From: Candidatus Fimenecus excrementigallinarum
GTDB taxonomy: Bacteria > Bacillota > Clostridia > Oscillospirales > Acutalibacteraceae
Direction of reading: 5' to 3'
Assembly (NCBI GenBank): GCA_018714805.1
Contig: DVMW01000036.1
Span: 1-64,000 of the forward strand
Length of the DNA stretch: 64,000 nucleotides
Position 1 is the stretch's first letter; each line of letters starts with the position of its first letter. Shown one piece after another: positions 1 through 7,654 of the stretch. The notes below the pieces were generated by a model. The model worked only from the letters and a program-made list of their open reading frames with translations, did no database searches and was not told where the DNA came from. The translations under genes were made by a program, and so were the position numbers.

Positions 1-1
1 G

Positions 2-703
2 CTGACGCAAGTCAAAATTCCCAATGGCGTAACACAAATCCCGCATCAGGTGTTTGAGGGCTGCACTTCGCTTACGAGCGTATTCATCCCGGAAAGTGTT
101 ATGTATATCGAAGAAAGCGCATTTTTGGACTGCGAAAATGTTACGATATACGGTGCAGCCGGCAGCTATGCCGAAACGTATGCAGAGCGAAACGACATTC
201 GCTTTGTCGGCGTGTCGCCCACGCTCGCCAAGGACCGCTCGCAGGTGCGCTTCACGGCGGAAAACGGGGACATTGCGGACGCGTTTGACTACCGGCTGAT
301 TTCGTCCATCCCGGACACGGCCTGGGACCTGTATTTTGACAACGGCAGCGGCGGCACGACGATTACGGCGGTCGGCTTCGTCGCGGCCAACGAAAGCGAC
401 CGGGCGACGCTCGCCGATGCGCAGGCGGCCGTGGAAAACGGCACGGCGCTGCCCGCGGGCTGGAAGACGGCGGACACCGACTACATCCAAAAGACCGACG
501 ACGATGCGGACGCCTATTTCGGCTGCATTATTAAGGGCATCAGGCACAGCGAGCAGACCGAGGACATCGTTTGCAGCGCCTATATTGCCTACACGACCGC
601 CGCGGGACAGACGGCCTACGTTTGGTACGACGCGCCGATTGTCGCGCCGGTTGCGACGAATTACGACGCGGCCGCAAACGCGTGGCGCGAGATGAACGCC
701 TGA
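2..703 (+). CDS. BspA-like leucine-rich repeat protein, C-terminal part (5' end outside window)
   Basis: The reading frame is open from base 2, so the gene starts before the window. The first ~55 codons show BspA/LRR_5 repeats of the type LTSVFIPESVMYIEESAF, followed by the usual end-cap IYGAAGSYAETYAE. After that comes a ~150-residue domain rich in Asp, Ala and Thr, with no further repeats, that I do not recognise; it could be an immunoglobulin-like or wall-distal module. BspA-type proteins are normally exported surface proteins involved in adhesion. The signal peptide would lie outside the window, so export is inferred. A small peptide gene follows after a 17-base gap with its own ribosome site. 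Confidence 0.75.
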   Translation: MTQVKIPNGVTQIPHQVFEGCTSLTSVFIPESVMYIEESAFLDCENVTIYGAAGSYAETYAERNDIRFVGVSPTLAKDRSQVRFTAENGDIADAFDYRLISSIPDTAWDLYFDNGSGGTTITAVGFVAANESDRATLADAQAAVENGTALPAGWKTADTDYIQKTDDDADAYFGCIIKGIRHSEQTEDIVCSAYIAYTTAAGQTAYVWYDAPIVAPVATNYDAAANAWREMNA

Positions 704-720
704 TAGAAGGGGGAAACGAT

Positions 721-858
721 ATGCAAGCCAAAAGCTACACCGCGCCGGACTTCCAAACGACGCATTTTGACCTTGAGGAGGACATCGCGTCGGTATCTCC
801 CATTACGGTGGGCACCGACCTGATTGACGGCGGAAACGACGGTTGGATTGACATCTAA
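721..858 (+). CDS. Small acidic protein, 45 residues, unknown function
   Basis: ATG at 721 is preceded by a good Shine-Dalgarno (GAAGGGGGAAACGAT). The peptide is acidic and ends in a Gly/Asn/Asp/Trp-rich tail (LIDGGNDGWIDI). It has no signal peptide and no membrane segment. The tail-coding DNA is part of a degenerate 33-bp tandem duplication: 841-873 and 874-906 share about 24 of 33 positions, so an in-frame NGWMDI plus a second stop follows the real stop. I do not recognise a family. Its position directly behind the leucine-rich surface protein suggests cotranscription. The ribosome site makes translation likely; no function is claimed. Confidence 0.5.
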   Translation: MQAKSYTAPDFQTTHFDLEEDIASVSPITVGTDLIDGGNDGWIDI

Positions 859-906
859 GCAAACAACAGCAACGGCTGGATGGATATCTAAGCGAACGAA
901 ACAGAC
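841..906 (+). repeat. Degenerate tandem duplication, 2 x 33 bp
   Basis: Units 841-873 and 874-906 are in frame with each other and each contains a GGxTGGAT...ATCTAAGC core, so both encode GW(I/M)DI followed by a stop. The first unit ends the small peptide gene; the second lies just past its stop codon. Confidence 0.5.
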
Positions 907-990
907 AGGTTGAATCAATAAGTCGGATGCATAAGCAAAAGGCTGAATCCATTTGTCTGATGAACAAGCCAACAGCATAAACCCAATTCC

Positions 991-1020
991 CAGCGCCCCG
1001 GCAAAACCGCCGGGGCGCTG
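991..1020. terminator. Strong hairpin, probable terminator of the 721-858 transcript
   Basis: Perfect 12-bp inverted repeat CAGCGCCCCGGC / GCCGGGGCGCTG with a 6-base AAAACC loop. There is no U-run on the plus strand, so termination here is less certain than at the hairpin at 1031-1070. Confidence 0.45.
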
Positions 1021-1030
1021 CGCGTTGGGG

Positions 1031-1070
1031 AAAATAAAGCAACCGGACGGCAGAAGCCGTCCGGTTGCTT
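1031..1070 (-). terminator. Rho-independent terminator of the O-antigen ligase-like gene
   Basis: 15-bp perfect stem (arms 1037-1051 and 1056-1070, loop AGAA on plus). Read on the minus strand it is followed by TTTATTTT. It lies 33 bases beyond the minus-strand stop codon. Confidence 0.85.
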
Positions 1071-1102
1071 GTACGGTCGGTTTATGCGGACAAAGGTCCG
1101 TT

Positions 1103-2557
1103 TTATTTTGCGGCGGGTTCCGGTTCCGGCTGCTCGGCGGGGTGTTCCTCCGGGGCAATTTCGTGGTGCTCTTTCGAGCTCGTCGAAATCTTTTCCTGCG
1201 GCTCGCCCTCGTTGCAGCGCTCGACAATGGCAAAGAACATCGTGACAATCAGCAGGTAGGGGATGGGGCTGAAAATCCCGGGGTTCACAAGCGACATCAG
1301 CTCGAGGCTGATGTAGGAAAGAAAGACCGTCATGTTGAACATCGTCGGCCTTTTCCAAAGCAGCAGAAGCCGGCGGATGAACTGGTAGGAATACGCCAAA
1401 ATCCCGACGACGCCGAAGCTGCCGGCAATCTGGATGGGCGAGCAATGATACCACGCCACCGAAAAGTCCGCGCCCGCGTACACGTCGCGGTTACCCATGT
1501 AGCCGATGCCCGTGCCGAAAACCGGGTGGTGCAAAAAGTCCCCGATGCCGCGCATATACTGGTAATACCGCACCTCCTGCTGCTCGCCGATAAGAACGCC
1601 GTTTATGGCGGACAGCAGCCGGTCGATGGTCGAACCGAAAAAGCTGATGAATTCGCTCGAGAAAATGAGCAGGGCGAACACGATGCACACGCAAATGGTG
1701 ATGTAGGTCAGCCGCCGCCTGCGGTCGTACAGGATAAACAGCGCGCAGCACATGAGCATTTCCACCGCGCCGAAGACCATGCCGCCGCGCGAGCCGGTCA
1801 GCAAAATGCAGAAATAAAACACGAACCCAAGCACAATGGAGTAGGGCTGCTTGTTCCCGCGCAGGAACGCAAAGGGGATACAGAGCATCAAAAAGGTCGA
1901 GTAGTTGTTGCGCCATTGCATATACAGCAGGTCGCGCGTCTCTAAAACCTCGTTGATGTTTATCATGTAAAACGCGATGGTCACAAGGCTTGCAAAGCAC
2001 CCGGCAATGACCATGATAAGCGTTACCTTTTCAATCAGCGAATAGCTTCTGCGCGGCGTCAGGTGCGTGTAAAATATGCCGTACAAAAGAACCATGCCGA
2101 AGCCCAGCGCCAAAATGTTGAAGATGGAAACGCCGCTGAAATATTCCTCCTTGGAAATCACGCCCACGCCGCCGAGCGTTACCGCGACGGAAACGAACAG
2201 CATGGAGCGTGTCAGCGAGCCTTTAAAGGAGAGCTTTTTCCAATACAGAATGAAATGCAGCAGCAAACAGAGAATCAGCACTATCCCGAGCGGGACGTAC
2301 TGGATGAATATGCTGTAAGAGTTATAGCACTTGGCGGCGATGAGGCAGACGAGCATGAAGGGCATGAACGTCGCAAGCAGGTCGTCGCAGATAACAAGGG
2401 TCACACCCGTGATGCAGGCGAATACCAGCACCCCGGGGACGTTCCATTCCGTTATAGCAAAGACGGCGGCCACAATAAACAGCCCCATCATATAGCGACC
2501 CGTGACCATCAGCTCGCGCAGCTGCGTAAGCTTTGTCATAAATCGCGTCCGGTCCAT
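1103..2557 (-). CDS. O-antigen ligase/polymerase-like polytopic membrane protein
   Basis: About 484 residues with roughly 10-12 hydrophobic segments, followed by an acidic proline/glutamate-rich cytoplasmic tail (EEHPAEQPEPEPAAK). A segment reading LTGSRGG followed by a membrane helix matches the Wzy_C motif found in O-antigen ligases and polysaccharide polymerases. In Gram-positives such proteins usually act in capsule or exopolysaccharide assembly or wall glycosylation. The ATG at 2557 is chosen because GAGGATGAGG precedes it; a GTG ten codons upstream is possible but has no ribosome site. It is transcribed alone, away from the sialidase. The exact substrate cannot be told. Confidence 0.7.
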   Translation of the reverse strand: MDRTRFMTKLTQLRELMVTGRYMMGLFIVAAVFAITEWNVPGVLVFACITGVTLVICDDLLATFMPFMLVCLIAAKCYNSYSIFIQYVPLGIVLILCLLLHFILYWKKLSFKGSLTRSMLFVSVAVTLGGVGVISKEEYFSGVSIFNILALGFGMVLLYGIFYTHLTPRRSYSLIEKVTLIMVIAGCFASLVTIAFYMININEVLETRDLLYMQWRNNYSTFLMLCIPFAFLRGNKQPYSIVLGFVFYFCILLTGSRGGMVFGAVEMLMCCALFILYDRRRRLTYITICVCIVFALLIFSSEFISFFGSTIDRLLSAINGVLIGEQQEVRYYQYMRGIGDFLHHPVFGTGIGYMGNRDVYAGADFSVAWYHCSPIQIAGSFGVVGILAYSYQFIRRLLLLWKRPTMFNMTVFLSYISLELMSLVNPGIFSPIPYLLIVTMFFAIVERCNEGEPQEKISTSSKEHHEIAPEEHPAEQPEPEPAAK

Positions 2558-2617
2558 AACCTCATCCTCTACCGCAGGTTCGCGCACGTTTCCGGATTTT
2601 GTGCGCGGCTGTCTACT

Positions 2618-2645
2618 ATTATATAGAATATTTCAAAAAAAACAA
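2618..2645 (-). promoter_or_regulatory. Sigma-A-type promoter for the O-antigen ligase-like gene
   Basis: On the minus strand TTGTTT (2640-2645), a 16-base spacer and a consensus TATAAT (2618-2623). Confidence 0.6.
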
Positions 2646-2647
2646 GA

Positions 2648-2677
2648 TTTGTAACCAATTTATAATTTGGTTACAAA
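2648..2677. promoter_or_regulatory. Operator-like palindrome between divergent genes
   Basis: Perfect 11-bp arms TTTGTAACCAA / TTGGTTACAAA around an 8-base AT-rich centre. It sits next to the -35 of the minus-strand promoter and about 40 bases upstream of the sialidase -35, placing it to control one or both genes. Confidence 0.6.
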
Positions 2678-2716
2678 ACGGTTAAACGGAACACGTCCGC
2701 CGGCGCAAAAGACGCC

Positions 2717-2745
2717 TTGCAAGGAAACGGGAAATATGGTATAGT
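2717..2745 (+). promoter_or_regulatory. Sigma-A promoter for the sialidase gene
   Basis: TTGCAA (2717-2722), 17-base spacer, TATAGT (2740-2745); start codon 29 bases downstream. Confidence 0.75.
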
Positions 2746-2774
2746 AATAAGGCTATACAGAAAGGAGCGCGCGT

Positions 2775-4091
2775 ATGGAGCCGCAAGTTGTATTCGGTCC
2801 CGGCGAGGGGAGTCCTGCGCCGTATTACCGCATTCCCTCAATGGTCACGACGAAAACCGGCGTGGTCGTTGCGTGCGCGGACGCGCGCGTCTGCTCGGGA
2901 ATGGACAACCCCAACCGCATTGACAAGGTTGTGCGCCGCAGCCTCGACGGCGGCCGGACCTGGGGAAAGTATATTGTTGCCGTGCGCGAACACGGCGACC
3001 GGAAAATGCACGCCTCGGCGGCAATCGACCCGTGCCTTGCGTACGTGCCGAAGACCGGGCGCATTTTGATGCTGTATTCGCACACGCCCGCCGGCGTCGG
3101 CATCCGCAACAGCCGTGTGTGCGTCGGCGAAACGCCGGAGGGCGAACGGTGCGTCAAAGGCCGCGCGCGCCGTTATTTGTGGCGGAACGACCGCCTTGTT
3201 ACGAAAAACGGCGGCGAAACGCCCTATACCGTCACGCCGGGCGGCGACGTCCGCAAAAACGGCAAGCTTTGCGGCAATCTGTTCACCGGCGGCGCGTTCC
3301 GCGAGGAGCGCACGTCCTATTTGATGCTGTGTTACAGCGACGACGACGGGGAGACCTGGTCCACGCCCGTTTCGCTGAACCGGCAGGTGAAGCTGCCGTA
3401 TATGAGCTTTATCGGTCCCGGCCCCGGGCGCGGCATTGTGCTCGAGCACGGCGCGTTCGCCGGGCGCATTGTGTTCCCCATTTATTTCGGAACGCGCAAA
3501 TTTCCGCTTCGCCTTTCCTGCACGGTCATTTACAGCGACGACGGCGGCGAGACCTGGACCCTGGGCGAAAGCCCCAATAACACGCGCGAAATGCGCGGGA
3601 AGCGCCTGAATTGCCGGAAAATCGGGCAAAAGGATATGCTCACGGAGTCGCAGCTGATAGAGCAGGCCGACGGGACGCTCAAGCTGTTTATGCGCAACCA
3701 CGACCCGCGGCGCAGCACCGCCGTGGCGTACAGCAGGGACGGCGGCGCGCATTTTGCGGATTTCACCTGGGACGACAGCCTGCCGCAGCCGGTGTGCCAG
3801 ATGTCCGTTCTAAAACTTGCGGGCACCGAAAAGCCGACCGTCGTTTTCTTAAATCCCGCCGAGCGCAAGGCGCGCGAAAACGGTACGGTCCGCCTGTCGG
3901 AGGATGACGGCGAAACCTTCCCGTACAGCCGCCTTTTGAAGCCGGGCGGATTCGTGTACAGCTGCCTGACCGAGCTTCCCGACGGGAAAATAGGCGCGCT
4001 GTACGAGCCGGATACGAAATGCCGGGAGATTCATTTTGTATCCTTTTCGGTCGACTGGCTTAAACAGGGCGAGGACCCTGCTGAAATATAA
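2775..4091 (+). CDS. Exo-alpha-sialidase (GH33-type six-bladed propeller), cytoplasmic
   Basis: 438 residues. The N-terminal YRIP motif (residues 18-21, with the arginine that binds the sialic acid carboxylate) and ADAR (35-38, carrying the catalytic Asp) match bacterial sialidases. Asp boxes occur near residues 56-63 (SLDGGRTW), ~188 (SDDDGETW), ~254 (SDDGGETW), ~320 (SRDGGAHF) and ~375 (SEDDGETF). The late motif FVYSCLTELPDG probably carries the catalytic tyrosine. There is no signal peptide or membrane anchor, so the enzyme is predicted to act inside the cell, presumably on oligosaccharides brought in by the carrier encoded just downstream. The start ATG is preceded by GAAAGGAG. Family confidence is high; the substrate linkage is unknown. 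Confidence 0.88.
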   Translation: MEPQVVFGPGEGSPAPYYRIPSMVTTKTGVVVACADARVCSGMDNPNRIDKVVRRSLDGGRTWGKYIVAVREHGDRKMHASAAIDPCLAYVPKTGRILMLYSHTPAGVGIRNSRVCVGETPEGERCVKGRARRYLWRNDRLVTKNGGETPYTVTPGGDVRKNGKLCGNLFTGGAFREERTSYLMLCYSDDDGETWSTPVSLNRQVKLPYMSFIGPGPGRGIVLEHGAFAGRIVFPIYFGTRKFPLRLSCTVIYSDDGGETWTLGESPNNTREMRGKRLNCRKIGQKDMLTESQLIEQADGTLKLFMRNHDPRRSTAVAYSRDGGAHFADFTWDDSLPQPVCQMSVLKLAGTEKPTVVFLNPAERKARENGTVRLSEDDGETFPYSRLLKPGGFVYSCLTELPDGKIGALYEPDTKCREIHFVSFSVDWLKQGEDPAEI

Positions 4092-4130
4092 AGCACAGAA
4101 CCTTTAAAAAAGAGAAGAGGGCGAAAACAC

Positions 4131-6605
4131 TTGGAAAAGACCACCCAAAAGCGGTCGCTCGCCGCCACGGTTTCAAACCTGGCGCGCATGGTCCGCGCAC
4201 ACTGGAACGAACCGCCTGCGGGGCGGTATATGCCGTATAAGGAGATTGTCTCCTATTCGGCGGGCGGCATCGGCGTCAAGTTCCTCGCCGTTATGGCGAT
4301 GAACACGATTTTGTCGGCGTCCAACACGCTTATCGGCAACACGATAGGCATCAAGCCGCTGCACGTGTACATCCTGTATTTCATTTCGGTGCTTGTGAAC
4401 ATCCCGCTGTCGGGCATCCGCGCCAACATCATCGACAACACCCGCAGCAAGGAGGGCAAATACCGCCCGTATATTGTGAAGATGGGCATCCCCAGCGCCA
4501 TCGTCACCATTTTGTTCGTCTGGTTCCCGTATAACCGGTTCGGCGCGCTGTTCGGCGAGGGGACGATTTTCGGCGAGGAGAAGGCCTACGTCGTCACCTG
4601 CGCGCTTGTTTTGCTGTTCAATTTCTTCCAGAATTTCTTCTACTATTTCTTTACGGAAGCGTACGACAACCTGATTCACGTCCTTTCGCCCAATACGCAG
4701 GAGCGTGCGGACGTTTCGACCATCAAGGGCGTCGTCTATTCGCTTGCGCCCTCCATTTTGAATCTGGCCATGCCCATTTTCGCGGGGCTTCTGACCAACG
4801 ACAACCTGTATGATATCCGGCTGTTCCGCTACATATATCCGCCGGTTGCCATCGCTTCGGTCGTTTTGAGCATTGTGGTGTACGCCAACACCAAGGAAAA
4901 GATTGTCCAGGCGCGCACCCACGTCATCCAGATTCGCTTCATGGACTCCCTGCGCGAGGTTCTGCGCAACAAATATTTCTGGGTCATTGCCATGGCGACG
5001 TGGCTCGGGTTCTTGGAAACCTCCATGACCAACGTTCTGACCTGGCTTTATACCTACGGCGGCATCTGCGGCAGCTCGGCGTATACCATTATCACGCTGT
5101 TCTGCCAGAACGCCGGGCTTGTAGGTATGCTGCTTGCGCCCGTCTTTATCCGCCTGTGGGGCAAGCGGGTGGTCCTCATCGGCACCAATGTGATGAATAT
5201 CGTCTTTATCGGGCTTATGTTCCCGGTCGTGCGCATCATCGACATGAGCGGCGCGGACACAAGCGCGCTGACAACCTGGGTGCCGCTGCTGCTTTTGGTG
5301 GTCTGCTACTGGATGAACAACCTGATGAACGCGTTCATGCAGATTCTGACGCCCTCCATTAATGCCGACATCCGCGATTACCAGCAGTATGTCAGCGGCG
5401 AGCGCATTGACGGTATGTTCTCGACCATTACCGCCGTCGGCGGCCTTGTGACGGTTGCGAGCAGCGGCATTGTCAACTTCCTGTACGACCGCTTCGGCAT
5501 CAACGAGACGACCGCCGCCCAGGTGCTCAACGACCCGTCGGTTATGAACAAGGTCCTGCGCAACGGCAACCTGGTCAGCGATGTGATTGCCGATACGGAC
5601 ACGTCGAGTATCGCGTATTTCTCGCTGTATGACGGCGATATCCTGCAAACCGTCTGCGGCGTGCTGATTGTCGCCTCCATGGTGGGCGCGTTCATCAACG
5701 TCCTGCCGTATTTCTTCTATGATTTGACGGAAATCAAGCAGCAGGGCATGGTCCGCGTTTTAAAGATTCGCGCGTTTTTTGAGGATTTCGGCAACGGCAA
5801 TTTGACCGACGACGACCTGTGCGAGGTCGTCGAGATGGTGGACCGCGCCAAGAGTCTCTCGCAGGAAACACCCGTGAAGGTCACGAAAGACGCGCTGAAG
5901 GCGGCGAAAAAGACCAAGAACCTCGCCGCGGTTGCCGCCGCCAAAAAAGAAAGAAAAGAACAGCTGGCGCGCAACCAGGAAATCCGGCTCGCGCCCTTTG
6001 TGCTCAACGAGCTTAACCGCTTTGAAAGCGAGGCGGGCGCACGGGAACTGGCCGACGCTAAGGCAATCTATGCGGCGGGTCTTGCGGGGCTTCGCGACGC
6101 AAGCCTCAAGGAGCTGCGCGCCGACCTTCGCGAGGCCAAGGCGCTGCCGAAACGGAACGACGCGCAAAAGGAGCTGCGCAACTACCGCGTGCATTTCTGC
6201 CGCACGCGTTTGACGGCGCGCAAGTACATTGATAAGTATTACCCGAACGGGATGGCGGTGGAAACGCCGGACGAAGCGCCGCTGAACGCGCTGCTTGTCA
6301 CCGAAGAGGCCTATGACAAGGAAGAGGAGCAGCTGTACAAGCGCCTGTTTGAAGCGGGCGACCGCAAGGACAAGGCCGCGCAAAAGGAGCTCAAAGCGCA
6401 GCTGAAGGCGCTGAAGAATAAATTTAAGGCGCTTAATAAGCAGATTCGCACCGAGCAGGACAAGCGCGTCAATTATACGCGTTCCGCAAAGCCGTATCTC
6501 GACGCCTCCCGCGTGCTGACGCAGGCGGAAAACTACACGCACTTCGGCGAGCTGGAAGCGCGTTACCGTGCGCTCAAGGAAAAGGAAGCCGCAGCACAGG
6601 TGTAA
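4131..6605 (+). CDS. GPH-family (MFS) sugar symporter with a ~300-residue charged C-terminal extension
   Basis: 824 residues, starting at TTG with GAGGG nine bases upstream; the next in-frame Met is residue 20. Residues ~35-525 form a 12-helix carrier of the glycoside-pentoside-hexuronide type, with the loop motif RSKEGKYRPY. Known relatives take up oligosaccharides with sodium or protons. Residues ~530-824 are soluble, rich in Lys, Glu, Ala and Arg with heptad-like stretches, and have no motif I recognise. Typical GPH carriers are 450-510 residues, so the tail is unusual. The sialidase gene ends 39 bases upstream, so the two are probably one operon for sialylated oligosaccharides (inference). 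Confidence 0.8.
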   Translation: MEKTTQKRSLAATVSNLARMVRAHWNEPPAGRYMPYKEIVSYSAGGIGVKFLAVMAMNTILSASNTLIGNTIGIKPLHVYILYFISVLVNIPLSGIRANIIDNTRSKEGKYRPYIVKMGIPSAIVTILFVWFPYNRFGALFGEGTIFGEEKAYVVTCALVLLFNFFQNFFYYFFTEAYDNLIHVLSPNTQERADVSTIKGVVYSLAPSILNLAMPIFAGLLTNDNLYDIRLFRYIYPPVAIASVVLSIVVYANTKEKIVQARTHVIQIRFMDSLREVLRNKYFWVIAMATWLGFLETSMTNVLTWLYTYGGICGSSAYTIITLFCQNAGLVGMLLAPVFIRLWGKRVVLIGTNVMNIVFIGLMFPVVRIIDMSGADTSALTTWVPLLLLVVCYWMNNLMNAFMQILTPSINADIRDYQQYVSGERIDGMFSTITAVGGLVTVASSGIVNFLYDRFGINETTAAQVLNDPSVMNKVLRNGNLVSDVIADTDTSSIAYFSLYDGDILQTVCGVLIVASMVGAFINVLPYFFYDLTEIKQQGMVRVLKIRAFFEDFGNGNLTDDDLCEVVEMVDRAKSLSQETPVKVTKDALKAAKKTKNLAAVAAAKKERKEQLARNQEIRLAPFVLNELNRFESEAGARELADAKAIYAAGLAGLRDASLKELRADLREAKALPKRNDAQKELRNYRVHFCRTRLTARKYIDKYYPNGMAVETPDEAPLNALLVTEEAYDKEEEQLYKRLFEAGDRKDKAAQKELKAQLKALKNKFKALNKQIRTEQDKRVNYTRSAKPYLDASRVLTQAENYTHFGELEARYRALKEKEAAAQV

Positions 6606-6617
6606 AGCTTTTTCAAA

Positions 6618-6656
6618 AAAACGGACCGTCCGGCGGAGGGCGGTCCGTTTTCTTTT
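6618..6656 (+). terminator. Rho-independent terminator of the sialidase-transporter operon
   Basis: AAAACGGACCG / CGGTCCGTTTT stem (6618-6628 with 6641-6651) followed by TCTTTT. Confidence 0.85.
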
Positions 6657-6677
6657 GCCGCTGACAGATTTTCGCAC

Positions 6678-6706
6678 TTGATTTTTTTTCGTCTTTTTCG
6701 TATGAT
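6678..6706 (+). promoter_or_regulatory. Sigma-A promoter for nadA-mnmA
   Basis: TTGATT (6678-6683), 17-base spacer, TATGAT (6701-6706). Confidence 0.65.
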
Positions 6707-6738
6707 GATAGGGAACTTTCAGAAAAAGGGGCGTCAGC

Positions 6739-7653
6739 ATGATTCGGGACATCCAGGAGGAAATTCTCCGGTTAAAAAAGGAAAACGACGTGTGCATTTT
6801 GGCGCACAGCTATACGGCGCATGAAATTTTGGAGGTCGCCGATTTTTCCGGCGACAGCTATGCGCTGTCCGTCCGCGCAAAGTCCGCGCCGCAAAGGACC
6901 GTTTTAATGGTCGGCGTCCGCTTCATGGCGGAAACGGTCAAGATTTTGTCGCCCGAAAAGCGCGTGCTGCTGTCTCATGCGCAGGCGGGCTGTCCGATGG
7001 CCGAGCAGATGACGCCCGACCTTATCGAAAAGACCCGCGCGCAGCACCCCGGCTGCGCGGTCGTCGCCTATATCAACACGACGGCGGCGCTCAAGACCGT
7101 CTGCGACGTCTGCGTGACCTCGTCGTCCGCCGTGGACATTGTCCGCAAGCTGCCGCAGGAGGAAATTCTGTTTATCCCGGACTGCAACCTCGGCGCGTTC
7201 GTGCAAAGCAAAATTCCCGAAAAGCGCTTCCACTTTTTGCAGGGCGGCTGCCCGATTCATACGCTGGTGCGGGAAGACGAGGTGCTCGAGGCCAAGCGCC
7301 GGCACCCGGACGCGCTGCTGCTCGTCCACCCCGAATGCCTGCCGGAGGTCACGCGCCATGCCGATTACGTCGGCTCAACGGCGGGGATTATGCAGTTTGC
7401 GAAAAAAAGCGATTGCAAGGAATTTCTCATCGGAACGGAAATGAGCATCGCCGAGCATCTTTCCTACGACTGCCCGGACAAGCGCTTTTACCCGCTGTCG
7501 AAAAAGCTGCTTTGCCCGGATATGAAGCTGTCCACGCTGACGGACGTTTACAATGCGGTTGCGGGCCGGGGCGGCGAGGAGATTTTCCTCGACGCCGAGA
7601 CAATTTCCAAGGCGCGCGGCTGCATTGACGCGATGATTGCGCTGGGCGGCTGA
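6739..7653 (+). CDS. nadA: Quinolinate synthase A
   Basis: 304 residues, the usual length. The enzyme condenses iminoaspartate with dihydroxyacetone phosphate to quinolinate in NAD synthesis, using a [4Fe-4S] cluster. The three cluster cysteines are visible in AGCPMAEQM, VHPECLPEV and KLLCPDMK, and the substrate motifs ILAHSY, DFSGDSYALS and VGSTAGI are present. The start ATG has AAAAAGGGG upstream. nadB and nadC, usual partners, are not in the window. The mnmA start lies one base past its stop, so the two are almost certainly one transcript. Confidence 0.93.
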   Translation: MIRDIQEEILRLKKENDVCILAHSYTAHEILEVADFSGDSYALSVRAKSAPQRTVLMVGVRFMAETVKILSPEKRVLLSHAQAGCPMAEQMTPDLIEKTRAQHPGCAVVAYINTTAALKTVCDVCVTSSSAVDIVRKLPQEEILFIPDCNLGAFVQSKIPEKRFHFLQGGCPIHTLVREDEVLEAKRRHPDALLLVHPECLPEVTRHADYVGSTAGIMQFAKKSDCKEFLIGTEMSIAEHLSYDCPDKRFYPLSKKLLCPDMKLSTLTDVYNAVAGRGGEEIFLDAETISKARGCIDAMIALGG

Positions 7654-7654
7654 C

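Noticed and set aside
841-906. CRISPR array or satellite
   Set aside because: Only two degenerate 33-bp units, directly adjacent with no spacers.
4173-5648. 491-codon minus-strand frame inside the sugar carrier
   Set aside because: Shadow of a high-GC coding strand; no ribosome site and composition biased to Arg, Asp and Val.
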